From NCBI GenBank assembly GCA_002050235.1, contig MWST01000038.1:38379-102378 (forward strand): a stretch of DNA of 64,000 nt, given 5' to 3'. Shown here piece by piece: positions 34,399-46,479 of the stretch; the first letter of the stretch is position 1; each line of letters starts with the position of its first letter. Made by a program: the position numbers and the translations under genes. Origin of the DNA: Polyangiaceae bacterium UTPRO1 (lineage in GTDB: Bacteria > Desulfobacterota > Binatia > UTPRO1). The notes below the pieces were generated by a model. The model was not told the DNA's origin and did no database searches. It worked only from the letters and a program-made list of their open reading frames with translations.

Positions 34399-35850
34399 AT
34401 GGGAAAGATCACCGGATTCCTCGATTTCGCACGCGAGCTGCCGGCGCGCCGGCCGGTCGCGGAGCGCCTGCAGGACTGGCGCGAGATCGAGGGCTTGCTG
34501 CCCGAGGAGGCGCTGCGCCAGCAGGGCGCGCGCTGCATGGATTGCGGCGTCCCCTTCTGCCACATGGGCTGCCCGCTCGGGAACGTCATCCCCGACTGGA
34601 ACGATCTCGTGTATCGCGGCCGCTGGCGCGAGGCCATCGACCGGCTGCACTCGACCAACAACTTCCCGGAGCTCACCGGACGGGTGTGTCCGGCGCCCTG
34701 CGAGGAAGCGTGCGTGCTGCGGATCAACGACGCCCCGGTCACGATCAAGCAGATCGAGAAGGAGATCGTCGAGCACGCTTTCGCGGCCGGCTGGGTGCAG
34801 CCGGTTCCGCCGCGCCGGCGAAGCGGCAGGAAGGTCGCCGTCGTCGGCTCGGGGCCGGCGGGACTAGCGGCGGCGGCGCAGCTCAACCGCGCCGGCCACG
34901 GCGTCGAGGTCTTCGAGCGCGCCGATCGACCCGGCGGCCTCCTCACCTACGGCATTCCCGACTTCAAGCTCGAGAAGCACGTCGTCGCGCGGCGCCTGGC
35001 GCAGATGCGCGCGGAGGGGGTGGTGTTCCACGTCAACGCCGACGTCGGCGGCAATGTGGCCATAGCCGCTCTCCGCGCCGGGTTCGACGCCATCGTGCTC
35101 GCCGGCGGCGCCACGGCGCCCCGCGATCTGCCGATCCCGGGCCGCGAGCTCAAGGGCATCCACTTCGCCATGGAGTTCCTGCCGCAGCAGAACCGGAGGA
35201 TCGCCGGCGACGAGGTTGCAGACCAGATCCTCGCGACCGGCAAGCGCGTCGTCGTCCTCGGCGGCGGCGACACCGGCTCGGACTGCCTCGGCACCGCGCT
35301 CCGCCAAGGGGCCAGGAGCGTGCATCAGTTCGAGCTGTTGTCGAAACCGCCTGAGAATCGCGCCGCGGCCGCCGCCCCGTGGCCGCATTGGCCGGTGATC
35401 CTGCGCAGCTCGTCATCCCATGAAGAGGGAGGCACGCGGGCCTGGGGCATCGAGACCAGGAGCTTCAGCGGCGACGCCGAGGGCAACGTGAAAGCGCTCC
35501 ATGGTATCCGCCTCGCGTGGAGGAACGGCGAGAACGGCCGCCCGCAGATGGTCGCCATCCCGGGCAGCGAGCTCACGCTCGACTGCGACCTCGTGCTGCT
35601 CGCGCTGGGGTTCCTCGGTCCGCAGAAGACTGGTCTGCTCGAGGACCTCGGCGTCGCCCTCGACGCCAGGGGGAACGTCGCCGTCGGCGCCGACTATCAG
35701 TCGAGCGTTCCCGGCGTCTTCGCCTGCGGCGACATGCGGCGCGGCCAATCGCTCGTCGTCTGGGCGATCGCGGAAGGTCGGGAGGCTGCTCGCGGCGTCG
35801 ACCGGTTCCTCACCGGCGAGACGGGCCTACCGGTGAGCCCCGAGCGTTGA
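34399..35850 (+). CDS. gltD: glutamate synthase small subunit
   Basis: The 483-residue protein has the N-terminal 4Fe-4S cysteines ([17 protein letters not shown] and [15 protein letters not shown]), the FAD dinucleotide fold [31 protein letters not shown], the NADPH fold [17 protein letters not shown], and the C-terminal FAD site [25 protein letters not shown]. It passes electrons from NADPH to GltB. It lies 9 nt after gltB. A strong hairpin follows the gene. Confidence 0.96.
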   Translation: MGKITGFLDFARELPARRPVAERLQDWREIEGLLPEEALRQQGARCMDCGVPFCHMGCPLGNVIPDWNDLVYRGRWREAIDRLHSTNNFPELTGRVCPAPCEEACVLRINDAPVTIKQIEKEIVEHAFAAGWVQPVPPRRRSGRKVAVVGSGPAGLAAAAQLNRAGHGVEVFERADRPGGLLTYGIPDFKLEKHVVARRLAQMRAEGVVFHVNADVGGNVAIAALRAGFDAIVLAGGATAPRDLPIPGRELKGIHFAMEFLPQQNRRIAGDEVADQILATGKRVVVLGGGDTGSDCLGTALRQGARSVHQFELLSKPPENRAAAAAPWPHWPVILRSSSSHEEGGTRAWGIETRSFSGDAEGNVKALHGIRLAWRNGENGRPQMVAIPGSELTLDCDLVLLALGFLGPQKTGLLEDLGVALDARGNVAVGADYQSSVPGVFACGDMRRGQSLVVWAIAEGREAARGVDRFLTGETGLPVSPER

Positions 35851-35900
35851 AAACGGCATCGGCGCAGCTTCATTGACCGCCGGATTCCTGGCTCGGGGAT

Positions 35901-35929
35901 CGCTGGCGATTCACCGGGCGTCGCCAGCG
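35901..35929 (+). terminator. hairpin terminator of lrp-gltBD
   Basis: CGCTGGCGA-(11 nt)-TCGCCAGCG is a perfect 9-bp stem 50 nt after the gltD stop, before the beta-helix gene. There is no U-run. Confidence 0.5.
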
Positions 35930-35973
35930 GCATCCGCGCCGCCCCATTGCGGACGGTAGCGCCTCCGGCGAGG

Positions 35974-37065
35974 ATGGCGACCGTGCGCATCGCCGCCCTC
36001 GCCTGCTGCGCCGCTACCGGCCTGCTGCTGCTGGCGGCGACGATCCGCGCGCACGCGGGGCGCGCGCCGAGCGTCCGCTGCGGAACCGTCGTCGAGGAGG
36101 AGGCCATCCTCGACCGCGACCTCCGCTGCGACGGCAGCGGCGTCACGCTCAGAAACCCGCGCAGCGTGCTGCAGCTGAACGGCCACACCATCGCCTCCGG
36201 CCGCTCCTGCGGCGACGGCGCCGCTGCTAGCGGCATCATCGTCGAGGGCACTGCCGACGATGCGCAGATCCTCGGACCCGGACTGGTGCGAGGATTCGTG
36301 ACCGGCATCGCCGTAGCCGACGCGGTGCGCGTCCAGATACGCGACCTCCGCGTCACCGACTCCTGCGCGCTCGGACTCCTCGTCGTCGGCACCGACGGCA
36401 TGCGGGTGCGCGACGGCGTCTTCCATCGCAACGGCCGCGGCAGCGACGAGGGCGGCGCCATCCGCGTCGAGCAGAGCAAGCGCTTCTTCCTCGACGGCAC
36501 GGACGTCTTCGCGAACGCCACCGGCCCGAAAGGCGCCGCCCTCGACCTCCGCGACTGCGACCACTGCCGCATCGTCGCCAACCGGATCGTCGCCAACGAT
36601 GGGCCGGGGCTACGTCTCGACCAGGAGTCGAACGGCGCGGTGCTCGAACGCAACGTCGTACTCGACCAGCGCGGCACCGATATCGTCGATCGGAGCAACG
36701 ACGGCACCTACGTCTTCAATCTCTTCGAGCGCGGCGATGGCCTGCGCCCGCCGGCGCTCTGGCCGCCGGCGGGGGCGCGCGCCGCGGCGCCGCGGGGTCC
36801 GAGCGGCTGCGGGACGATGAACACCATCGTCGCGCCGCTGACGACGGCTGTGATCGAATGTCCGGCCGCTGGCGGCATCCGCGGCGCCCGCAACGGCGTC
36901 GTCGCCTATCGGCTGCTGAACCCGTTCTCGCTGCAGCCCTTCGCGGCGTCGTGCGAGCCCGCCGAAGTGCGCGCCGCCGACGGCTCGCGGGGCGGCGCCA
37001 TCCGCTGCACGAACCCCAATCGGATCTACGCCGCGCTCCTGGAAGTCACCTGCTGCCTGATGTGA
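35974..37065 (+). CDS. secreted right-handed parallel beta-helix protein
   Basis: The protein of about 363 residues has a signal peptide ([21 protein letters not shown]) and then repeating short strands with Asn/Asp/Gly turns: [97 protein letters not shown]. This is the NosD/pectate-lyase-like beta-helix pattern. No lyase active site can be named. About ten Cys residues (CGTV, CDGSG, DCDHC, CCLM) imply disulfides, a trait shared with the truncated protein at 1-659. The start may be the ATG at 35974 or the GTG three codons later, which has better spacing to GAGG. Confidence 0.7.
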   Translation: MATVRIAALACCAATGLLLLAATIRAHAGRAPSVRCGTVVEEEAILDRDLRCDGSGVTLRNPRSVLQLNGHTIASGRSCGDGAAASGIIVEGTADDAQILGPGLVRGFVTGIAVADAVRVQIRDLRVTDSCALGLLVVGTDGMRVRDGVFHRNGRGSDEGGAIRVEQSKRFFLDGTDVFANATGPKGAALDLRDCDHCRIVANRIVANDGPGLRLDQESNGAVLERNVVLDQRGTDIVDRSNDGTYVFNLFERGDGLRPPALWPPAGARAAAPRGPSGCGTMNTIVAPLTTAVIECPAAGGIRGARNGVVAYRLLNPFSLQPFAASCEPAEVRAADGSRGGAIRCTNPNRIYAALLEVTCCLM

Positions 37066-37071
37066 CGCTGC

Positions 37072-37233
37072 TCAGTCGCCCGCCGACCGCAGCTGCTGCG
37101 CCGGATAGAGCTCTTCGCCGAGCGTCGGCAGCAAGCGCAGCAGGGCTTCGAGCCAATCGAGGTGCTCCTCCTCGCTCACCAGGATGTGCTCGGCGCGCTC
37201 GGCGCCGCCCGGGATCAGTGGTCTGCAGAGCAT
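37072..37233 (-). pseudogene. C-terminal remnant of bacterioferritin
   Basis: The last 40 or so codons ([38 protein letters not shown]) match the final helix region of bacterioferritin, including the ferroxidase-centre E-x2-H motif (EEEHLDWLE). The first three helices of the 24-kDa-class four-helix bundle are missing, and upstream the frame continues into unrelated sequence inside the bfd gene region. An in-frame ATG at 37233 could allow a 53-residue product, but this could not form a ferritin. It sits directly downstream of bfd, where bfr is normally found, so it is most simply a deletion remnant. Confidence 0.65.
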
Positions 37234-37283
37234 GGCAGCCGCGAGTGCACCGGTCGCCGCGGCGCTGCCCGGGCGAGTCGCCT

Positions 37284-37544
37284 TCAGGCCTGCTCGGCGG
37301 CGCCGGCCGCCATCGTCAACGGCGGCGCCTCCATCCCAGCGGCGCCCGCTGCCATCGGCAACGGCGCCTCCGCGACCGCCGCAGTGCGAGCCCGCGCCAG
37401 GTATTCGCGGATGAGCGGCTTGCAGCTGCCGCATCCGGTCCCGGCGCCGCAGCGGCGGCCGACCTCCTTCACGGTGGTGGCGCCGGCCATGATGGTCTCG
37501 ACGAGCTCGCGCTCGGTCACGTTGGCACACAGGCACACGATCAT
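37284..37544 (-). CDS. bfd: bacterioferritin-associated ferredoxin-like [2Fe-2S] protein
   Basis: The 86-residue protein begins [21 protein letters not shown] and has the Bfd cluster ligands Cys4 and Cys6 (C-x-C) and Cys38 and Cys41 (GTGCGSC), with 31 residues between the pairs as in the family. Bfd reduces ferric iron in bacterioferritin to release it under iron starvation. The C-terminal 35 residues are an Ala/Pro/Met-rich tail not usual in Bfd. The ATG at 37544 lies 19 nt from a Fur box, so iron-dependent repression is expected. The bacterioferritin gene downstream is only a fragment, so its partner must be elsewhere or its role has changed. Confidence 0.85.
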   Translation of the reverse strand: MIVCLCANVTERELVETIMAGATTVKEVGRRCGAGTGCGSCKPLIREYLARARTAAVAEAPLPMAAGAAGMEAPPLTMAAGAAEQA

Positions 37545-37563
37545 GGCTCGCCTATATAGAGAC

Positions 37564-37582
37564 ATTGAGAATCGTTTTCAAT
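37564..37582. promoter_or_regulatory. Fur box
   Basis: ATTGAGAATCGTTTTCAAT is a 19-bp near-perfect inverted repeat. Its core TGAGAAT-C-GTTTTCA fits the 7-1-7 Fur consensus (TGATAAT-N-ATTATCA) well. It lies 19 nt upstream of the bfd ATG and is A/T-rich in a GC-rich setting. Confidence 0.75.
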
Positions 37583-37606
37583 AGCCTTCCGGCGACCGCC
37601 CCAGCC

Positions 37607-39007
37607 CTATAGATGGATGGCGCGCTTGGCGACCGCGAGGGCGGCTTCCTTCAATGCCTCGGACAGCGTCGGGTGGGCGTGGACCGAGCGCGCCAGGTCC
37701 TCGGCGGCGGCGCCGAACTCGATGGCGACCACGGCTTCGGCGATCAGGTCGGACGCCCGCGGACCGAGCACGTGGACGCCGACGATGCGATCGGTCCCGG
37801 CGTCGGCGAGGATCTTCGCGGTGCCGACGGTTTCGCCGAGCGAGCGGGCCCGCCCGTTCGCCTGGAACGGGCAGACGCCGATCGCCAGCGGGATTCCTCG
37901 ACCGGCCGCCTCCTCCTCCGTCAGTCCGACGCTCGCGAGCTCCGGCCAGGTGTAGACGACGCTAGGGATCGCCGCGTAGTTAACGCGCGCCGCCTGCCCG
38001 GCCATCATCTCGACGGCTGCGGTCCCCTCCTCTTCCGCCTTGTGCGCGAGCATCGGTCCGGCGATGACGTCGCCGATCGCGAACACGCCGGCGACGCTGG
38101 TCTCGAAGCGTTCGTCGACGACGACCCGGTTGCGCTCGTCGACAGCGACGCCGATCTCGCGTGCCCCGAGGCCGTCGAGGTGCGGCCGGCGGCCGACCGC
38201 GACCAGGACGACGTCGGCCTCGACCTCCGAACGCTGTCCCTTCGACTCGAGCGTCACCTTCATGCCCGCGGCGGTGCGCTCGGCGCCTACCGCCGCCGTC
38301 TCCAGCAGGAAGGTCATCCCCTGTTTCTGCAGCGCCTTCTGCAACGCCGCTCCCATCTGCCGGTCCATCATCGGCACGATGCGATCTAGGAACTCCACGA
38401 CCGTCACCTTGGCCCCGAGCCGCAGCCACACCGAGCCGAGCTCGAGACCGATGGCGCCGCCGCCGATCACCAGGAGGTGCTGCGGCACCGCCGCCAACGT
38501 CAGAGCTTCGGTGGAGCTGACCACACGCTCGCCGTCGAACGGCAGCGCCTGGAGCGCAGCGGCCTCGCTGCCGCTCGCGATCAGGATGCGATCGCCGGAA
38601 AGAGTCTGCTCGCGGTCGCCGTCGCGAACGACGACCCGGCGGGCGTCGGCGAAGCGCGCCCGCCCCTGCACCCGGTCGATACCGTTCTTCTTGAAGAGCG
38701 AGCCGAGCCCCGACGTACCGAGCTTCACGACCTTGTCCTTGCGCGCCATCATCGCCGGCAGGTCGAGCGTGACGCCGCCGACGCCGATCCCGTGCGCGGC
38801 AAGGCCGCTCCTGGCCTGGAGATATAGCTCGCTCGAGTCGAGCAGCGCCTTGCTCGGGATGCAGCCGACGTTCAGGCAGGTGCCGCCGAGCGTCGCGTCC
38901 TTCTCGATGCACGCGACCCGCATGCCGAGCTGGGAGGCGCGAATCGCCGCCACGTATCCGCCCGGACCCGAGCCGATGACGATCAGATCGTAGGCTTCGC
39001 CCGCCAT
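37607..39007 (-). CDS. lpdA: dihydrolipoamide dehydrogenase (E3)
   Basis: The 466-residue protein has the FAD motif DLIVIGSGPGGYVAAIRASQLG, the redox-active disulfide Cys44/Cys49 in GGTCLNVGCIPSK, the NAD motif LLVIGGGAIGLELGSVWLRLG, the FAD-binding VFAIGDVIAGPMLAHKAEEEG, and the interface catalytic HAHPTLSEALKEA. It reoxidises the lipoyl arms of SucB with NAD. Its ATG shares a base with the sucB stop (TGATG), preceded by GGAGGTG. It is the last gene of the sucAB-lpd operon. Confidence 0.95.
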   Translation of the reverse strand: MAGEAYDLIVIGSGPGGYVAAIRASQLGMRVACIEKDATLGGTCLNVGCIPSKALLDSSELYLQARSGLAAHGIGVGGVTLDLPAMMARKDKVVKLGTSGLGSLFKKNGIDRVQGRARFADARRVVVRDGDREQTLSGDRILIASGSEAAALQALPFDGERVVSSTEALTLAAVPQHLLVIGGGAIGLELGSVWLRLGAKVTVVEFLDRIVPMMDRQMGAALQKALQKQGMTFLLETAAVGAERTAAGMKVTLESKGQRSEVEADVVLVAVGRRPHLDGLGAREIGVAVDERNRVVVDERFETSVAGVFAIGDVIAGPMLAHKAEEEGTAAVEMMAGQAARVNYAAIPSVVYTWPELASVGLTEEEAAGRGIPLAIGVCPFQANGRARSLGETVGTAKILADAGTDRIVGVHVLGPRASDLIAEAVVAIEFGAAAEDLARSVHAHPTLSEALKEAALAVAKRAIHL

Positions 39008-40335
39008 CACACCTCCAGGAGCAACCGCGCCGGATCTTCCAGGCGCTCTTTCACGCGTACCAGGAACGTCACCGCCTGCTCGCCGTCGACCAGCCGGTGA
39101 TCGTACGACAGCGCCAGGTACATCATCGGCCGGATGACGATCTGATCGTCGACGACCACGGCCCGCTTCTCGATCTTGTGCATGCCAAGGATGCCGCTCT
39201 GCGGCGGATTGAGTATCGGCGTCGACAGCAGCGAGCCGTAGACGCCGCCGTTCGAGATGGTGAACGTGCCGCCCGAGAGGTCGTCGATGCCGAGCTTGGC
39301 CTCGCGGGCGAGGCCGGCGAGCCGCAGGATCTCTCGCTCGATCTCGGCGAACGACATCCGATCGGCGTCGTGGACGACCGGCACCACGAGCCCGCGCTCG
39401 GTGCCGACGGCGACGCCGAGATGCACGAAGTGCCGGTAGACCACGTCGTCGCCGCGGATCTCGGCATTGACGGCCGGAACCTCGGCGAGCGCCGCGACGC
39501 ACGCCCGGGCGAAGAACGACATGAAGCCGAGCCCGACCCCGTGCACCTGCCGGAAGCGCTCCTTGTGCGCGGCGCGCAATGCGATCACGGCGCTGAGATC
39601 GACTTCGTTGAAGGTGGTGAGAATAGCGGCCGTCTGCTGCGCCTGGACCAGGCGCTCGGCGATGCGCTTGCGCAGCCGACTCAGCGGCACCACCTCCTCG
39701 CCGACCTTCGCCCGGCCCGGAGCAGGCGCGGGAGCGACGACCGGCGCCGGCATGGAGGCCGGAGGCGGAGGCGGCGCCGGCGCCGGTTCGGGAGCGCGCG
39801 CCGGCGCCGCCCGGCTCTCGAGGTGCGCGAGCACATCGCCCTTGGTGAGCCGGCCGCCCTTGCCCGACGCCGCGATCGCCGTCGGATCGAGAGCGTGCTC
39901 GGCGATCAGGTGGCGGACGGCGGGGCTGAGCGGTCCGACCGAACGCGATGCCGCTGCCGGCGCCGCCGCGGGCGGCGGTTGTGGTGACGGCGCGGGCGGC
40001 GGCTCGGGTGGCGCCGGCGTCGCCGCGGGCGGCGCCGCTGCGGCAGCGGGGGCAGGCGGCGCCGCCGGATCGGGCGGCGCCGCGCCGGGCGCCGCGCCGG
40101 CGCCCTCCTCGATGCGCGCCACGACCTCGCCCACCCGCACCGTCGCGCCCGCCTCCTTGACTATGCGGAGCACCCCGACGCGTTCGGCGACGATCTCCAT
40201 GCTCGCCTTGTCGGTCTCGAGCTCGAGCAGGACCTCGTCGCGCTCGACCCGCTCGCCGTCCTGCTTCGCCCAGCGCACGATGACCCCTTCGGTCACCGAT
40301 TCTCCGAGCGTCGGAATCCGCACCTCGAACGCCAT
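39007..40335 (-). CDS. sucB: 2-oxoglutarate dehydrogenase E2 (dihydrolipoyl succinyltransferase)
   Basis: The 442-residue protein has one lipoyl domain (1-76; lipoylated Lys43 in [12 protein letters not shown]), a long Ala/Pro linker (about 78-135), the peripheral subunit-binding domain ([27 protein letters not shown]), a second Ala/Pro linker, and the catalytic trimer domain with [25 protein letters not shown] and the active site YDHRLVDG (His413, Asp417). It transfers the succinyl group to CoA. The sequence [20 protein letters not shown] fits the succinyl-transferring branch, and the operon with sucA confirms it. Confidence 0.94.
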   Translation of the reverse strand: MAFEVRIPTLGESVTEGVIVRWAKQDGERVERDEVLLELETDKASMEIVAERVGVLRIVKEAGATVRVGEVVARIEEGAGAAPGAAPPDPAAPPAPAAAAAPPAATPAPPEPPPAPSPQPPPAAAPAAASRSVGPLSPAVRHLIAEHALDPTAIAASGKGGRLTKGDVLAHLESRAAPARAPEPAPAPPPPPASMPAPVVAPAPAPGRAKVGEEVVPLSRLRKRIAERLVQAQQTAAILTTFNEVDLSAVIALRAAHKERFRQVHGVGLGFMSFFARACVAALAEVPAVNAEIRGDDVVYRHFVHLGVAVGTERGLVVPVVHDADRMSFAEIEREILRLAGLAREAKLGIDDLSGGTFTISNGGVYGSLLSTPILNPPQSGILGMHKIEKRAVVVDDQIVIRPMMYLALSYDHRLVDGEQAVTFLVRVKERLEDPARLLLEV

Positions 40336-40376
40336 ACCGTCCTCTCCTCCCGCTGCGCCGGGCCGCGTCGAGGCTC

Positions 40377-43166
<2,790 letters not shown>

Positions 43167-43245
43167 GGTTCGTTCCTTTCTAGCCTCTCGGGAACGGCGC
43201 CGCTACCGAGGTCCGGTCGGGTTCATCCGGCGAAGCGGCTTCTGG

Positions 43246-43251
43246 TACACT
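43246..43251 (+). promoter_or_regulatory. -10 element immediately upstream of glgC
   Basis: TACACT lies 7 nt before the ATG at 43259, so transcription would start at or next to the start codon, giving a leaderless mRNA. No Shine-Dalgarno sequence is seen. TTCATC 18 nt upstream is a weak -35. Confidence 0.35.
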
Positions 43252-43258
43252 GCGCGCC

Positions 43259-44506
43259 ATGGCCAGGAACAGCTCGAGCGACGTCGTCGCTCTCGTCCTC
43301 GCAGGCGGAGAAGGCAAGCGACTCTACCCGCTCACCCGCGACCGCGCCAAACCGGCGGTGCCGTTCGGCGGCCGCTACCGCATCATCGACTTCGTCCTCT
43401 CCAACTTCGTGAACTCGGGCATCTCCAAGATCAGCGTGCTCACGCAGTACAAGGCGGGCTCGCTGATGCAGCATCTGGCGCGCGGCTGGCAGCTCGCACC
43501 CCAGCTCGGCCACTACGTGGCCCCGGTGCCGGCCTCCATGAACGTCGGCCCGCAGTGGTTCCGGGGCAGCGCCGACGCCGTCTTCCAGAACCTCGACGTC
43601 CTCGAGAACGAGAAGCCGCGCGAGGTCTGCGTCTTCGGCGCCGACCACATCTATCAGATGGACGTCTGCCAGATGCTCGATTTCCACCGCGGGTGCGGCG
43701 CCGAGGTGACGGTGGCGGTGATCCCGGTGCCGGCGGCCGAGATGGATCAGTTCGGCATCGTCGATTGCGATGCGTCGGGGCGCATCGTCGGCTTCCGCGA
43801 GAAGCCGCCCGTCGACGCCGCCGCAACCGGAACGCGGCTCGCCTCGATGGGACTCTACGTCTTCGACTGCCCGGCGCTCGTCCGCGCCGTCACCGCCGAC
43901 GCCGAGCGCACCGATTCCACGCACGATTTCGGCAAGGACATCCTACCGCGCATGGTCGCGAGCTCGGCCCGGGTGGTCGCCTACGATTTCTCGACCAATA
44001 CGATCCCCGACATGCAGGACGGCCAGCGCGGCTATTGGCGCGACGTCGGCACCATCGACATGTACTGGCGGACGTCGGAAGACCTGTTCTCGATCTCGCC
44101 GCAGTTGAACCTCTACAACCCGCGCTGGCCGATCCTCTCCGCCTACTATCCGCACCCGCCGGCGAAGTTCGTGTTCGCCGATCCCGAGGGCCAGCGCCGC
44201 GGCGTCGCCATCGACTCGATGGTGTCCGAAGGCTGCATCATCAGCGGCGGCCACGTCGAGCGTTCGATCCTGAGCCCCCGCGTCCGCGTCAACAGCTACG
44301 CCCACGTGTACGAGTCGATCCTCTTCGACGGCGTCGAAGTCGGCCGCCACGCCCGCATCCGCCGCGCCATCCTCGACAAGGGCGTCATCGTGCCGCCCGG
44401 GACGACGATCGGCTACGATCCGGCCGACGACCGCCGCCGGTTCACGGTGAGCGCCGGCGGCGTGGTCGTGGTGCCGAAGAACACCGACCTGGGCGCGCGC
44501 GCCTGA
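43259..44506 (+). CDS. glgC: glucose-1-phosphate adenylyltransferase (ADP-glucose pyrophosphorylase)
   Basis: The 415-residue protein opens with the nucleotidyltransferase motif VVALVLAGGEGKRLYPLTRDRAKPAVPFGG (about 9-38), then YRIIDFVLSNFVNSGI, QWFRGSADAVFQNLDV, FGADHIYQMDVCQMLDFH, and FDFSTN-like NTIPDM and GYWRDVGTIDMYW. A left-handed beta-helix domain forms the C terminus (GCIISGGHVERSILSPRVRVNSYAHV, GVIVPPGTTIGYDP). It makes ADP-glucose for glycogen; no other glg gene is nearby. It converges with the sigma-54 activator gene, with a hairpin between the stops. Confidence 0.94.
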   Translation: MARNSSSDVVALVLAGGEGKRLYPLTRDRAKPAVPFGGRYRIIDFVLSNFVNSGISKISVLTQYKAGSLMQHLARGWQLAPQLGHYVAPVPASMNVGPQWFRGSADAVFQNLDVLENEKPREVCVFGADHIYQMDVCQMLDFHRGCGAEVTVAVIPVPAAEMDQFGIVDCDASGRIVGFREKPPVDAAATGTRLASMGLYVFDCPALVRAVTADAERTDSTHDFGKDILPRMVASSARVVAYDFSTNTIPDMQDGQRGYWRDVGTIDMYWRTSEDLFSISPQLNLYNPRWPILSAYYPHPPAKFVFADPEGQRRGVAIDSMVSEGCIISGGHVERSILSPRVRVNSYAHVYESILFDGVEVGRHARIRRAILDKGVIVPPGTTIGYDPADDRRRFTVSAGGVVVVPKNTDLGARA

Positions 44507-44521
44507 ACGCCCGCCGCGCTC

Positions 44522-44541
44522 GGCGGCGGCGCCGCGCCGCC
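44522..44541. terminator. bidirectional hairpin between glgC and the sigma-54 activator
   Basis: GGCGGCG-(6 nt)-CGCCGCC is a 7-bp stem in the 37-nt gap between two converging genes. No U-run is present on either strand. Confidence 0.4.
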
Positions 44542-44543
44542 GC

Positions 44544-45569
44544 TCAGGCTGGAACACCGACCCGCCGCCGCACTGCCGTCGCGGGCGGCCGAAAAGCCGC
44601 TCCTTCGAGCCCGGCCTCGCGCAGCCGCTTGTAGAGCGTCGGCCGACTGACGCCGAGCTCGTGCGCCGCCCGGGTCACGTTGCCTTGACAGCGGCGTAGG
44701 CACTCGACGAGCTCGGCGGCGCCGACCGCGAGCGCGCTCCGGGGAGCCCGCGCCGCGAGCACCAGGCGCACGTCGGCGCCGGCGATCTCCGGACCCTCGG
44801 CGAAGAGCACGACCTCGCGCACCACGTTCTCGAGCTCGCGCACGTTGCCGGGCCACGCGTACTCGGCGAGCGCCCGCTGCGCCGCCTCGCCGAGCGCGAG
44901 CCCCGGCCGCCCGAGCTCGCCCGCCGTCCGTGCCGCGATGCGCACGGCGAGCTCGGCGACGTCGTCGCCGCGCTCCCGCAGCGGCGGCACCTCGATGACC
45001 ACCCCGCTCAGGCGGTAGTAGCAGTCGGCGCGAAACCCGCCGCGCTCGACGAGAGCGCGGAGGTCGCGGTTCGTAGCCGCGACCACGCGCACATCGACTG
45101 CGAGGGGCCGGTCGGCGCCGACCCTCTGCACCTCTCCTTCCTGGAGGAGGCGCAGCAGCTTGCACTGCAGGAGCGGCGGCAGCTCGCCGATCTCGTCGAG
45201 GAAGAGCGTGCCGCCGTCCGCCTCGGCGGCGCGTCCGAGCCGGCGGGCGATGGCCCCCGTGAAGGCGCCGCGCTCATGGCCGAAGAGCTCGGCATCTATG
45301 AGCTCGGCCGAGAGCGCGCCGCAGTTGACCGGCACGAAGGGCCGGTGCCGGCGCGGCCCGCCGGCATGGATGGCGCGCGCCAGGAGCTCCTTCCCGGTGC
45401 CGGTCTCGCCCTGGATGAGGACCGGCACCGCCGTCGGCAGGACGCGGGCCGCGCGCGCCCTGAGCCGCGCCATCGCCGCACTCGTACCGGCGAGCCGCGC
45501 CAGCCCGCTCGTCGCGAAGCTCCGCCCCGGCCCGCGCAGCGCCTCGTCGATTGCCGTGAGCGTCGCCAT
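44544..45569 (-). CDS. sigma-54-dependent transcriptional activator without receiver domain
   Basis: The 341-residue protein has a short N terminus (about 25 residues), the AAA+ domain with Walker A GETGTGKE (54-61), GAFTGA (101-106, the sigma-54 contact loop), Walker B GGTLFLDEIGELP, and sensor/arginine residues in VRVVAATNRDL and FRADCYYRLSGVVIEVPPLRERGDD, and a C-terminal Fis-type helix-turn-helix (about 285-325, LRRCQGNVTRAAHELGVSRPTLYKRL). Lacking any sensory domain, it resembles PspF-type activators that are controlled by a separate partner or by level. Its target is unknown; no -24/-12 promoter was confidently found in the window. Confidence 0.88.
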   Translation of the reverse strand: MATLTAIDEALRGPGRSFATSGLARLAGTSAAMARLRARAARVLPTAVPVLIQGETGTGKELLARAIHAGGPRRHRPFVPVNCGALSAELIDAELFGHERGAFTGAIARRLGRAAEADGGTLFLDEIGELPPLLQCKLLRLLQEGEVQRVGADRPLAVDVRVVAATNRDLRALVERGGFRADCYYRLSGVVIEVPPLRERGDDVAELAVRIAARTAGELGRPGLALGEAAQRALAEYAWPGNVRELENVVREVVLFAEGPEIAGADVRLVLAARAPRSALAVGAAELVECLRRCQGNVTRAAHELGVSRPTLYKRLREAGLEGAAFRPPATAVRRRVGVPA

Positions 45570-45690
45570 GTCGCGGCACCGTAGGCGCGGCCGCCGGAGC
45601 CCCGCAACGCGACGAGTACCCGGTCGCCACCGGGCGCCGCCCGCGAGCGCAGGCTCCGGTGACGGCGGATCGTTCTCTCCCCGCGCCGTC

Positions 45691-46416
45691 TCACGGTCCG
45701 GCCGGATCGTCGGTCGCCGGGCGGATGCACTCGGGGCCCTCGTTTCGCGTCGCGTTCACGTACCTGGAGACCCGATAGGCCTCCATCACGTCTTCGGGGC
45801 AGGGCCGCAGGAGCGCCACGAGCTCCTGCGGCACGGTGGCACGCGCCAACCAGGCGGCATGCGCCGCGCGCGGGACGATCACCGGCATGCGGTCATGGAT
45901 CGGCGCCACCAGCGCATTGGCGGCGCAGGTAACGATGGCGCAGCTCAGCAGCGGCTCGCCCCGCGCCGGCGTCCACCGTTCCCAGATACCGGCGAAGGCA
46001 ACGGGACGGCGCGAGCGCAAGCGGATGAACCACGGCTCGCGGACGCCGTCATGGCGACGCCACTCGTAGAAGCCGTCGGCAACCACGAGGCAGCGCCGGC
46101 GCGCGAAGGCCTCACGAAACGCCGGCCGGGATGCGATCGTCTCGGCGCGAGCATTGATGGGGCGCGGCCCGCTCCCCGGATCGCTAGCGAACCACGGCAC
46201 GAGCCCCCAGCGCATGAACCCGGCCACCGCCTCCTCGCTGCCGCTGCCATCGGCGGCGGCGTCCGGCGACGAGTCGGCGCCCCGCGCGACCACCAGCACC
46301 TCCTCGCCGGGACAGACGTTGAAGCGCGGGGTCGCCGCCGCGAACCTGTCGAGACGCACCCCGAATTCGGCGGCGATCGCCGGGAGCGGGCTCGAGCGCG
46401 TGAAGCGGCCGCACAC
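45691..46416 (-). CDS. SRAP (YedK/HMCES-like) abasic-site processing protein
   Basis: The 241-residue protein begins MCGRFTR, so Cys2 is exposed after Met removal, as required for the thiazolidine crosslink to abasic sites in single-stranded DNA. Other catalytic residues are visible: Asn in RPINARAETI, Glu in VADGFYEWRR, and His in IHDRMPVIVP. The family shields abasic sites at replication forks and is often SOS-linked. The C-terminal 30 residues (YVNATRNEGPECIRPA) include the usual VN-x2-RN motif. A low-complexity acidic insert (SSPDAAADGSGSEEA) lies near residue 50. The gene is monocistronic. Confidence 0.88.
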   Translation of the reverse strand: MCGRFTRSSPLPAIAAEFGVRLDRFAAATPRFNVCPGEEVLVVARGADSSPDAAADGSGSEEAVAGFMRWGLVPWFASDPGSGPRPINARAETIASRPAFREAFARRRCLVVADGFYEWRRHDGVREPWFIRLRSRRPVAFAGIWERWTPARGEPLLSCAIVTCAANALVAPIHDRMPVIVPRAAHAAWLARATVPQELVALLRPCPEDVMEAYRVSRYVNATRNEGPECIRPATDDPAGP

Positions 46417-46479
46417 GCAACCACCCTAGCGCAGGCCCCCGACCTTGACACCGCCGGCGACAGCAACGAGGGTCGGGCG

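Noticed and set aside
32770..34776. Very long open frame antisense to gltB (also others opposite asnB, sucA and the ABC-F gene)
   Set aside because: Long antisense frames are expected in 70% GC DNA. The translations are Arg/Ala/His-rich without domains, while the opposite strand encodes highly conserved enzymes.
37234..37536. Upstream extension of the bacterioferritin-like frame
   Set aside because: The upstream codons overlap bfd in another frame and give Arg/Gly-rich sequence with no ferritin helices.
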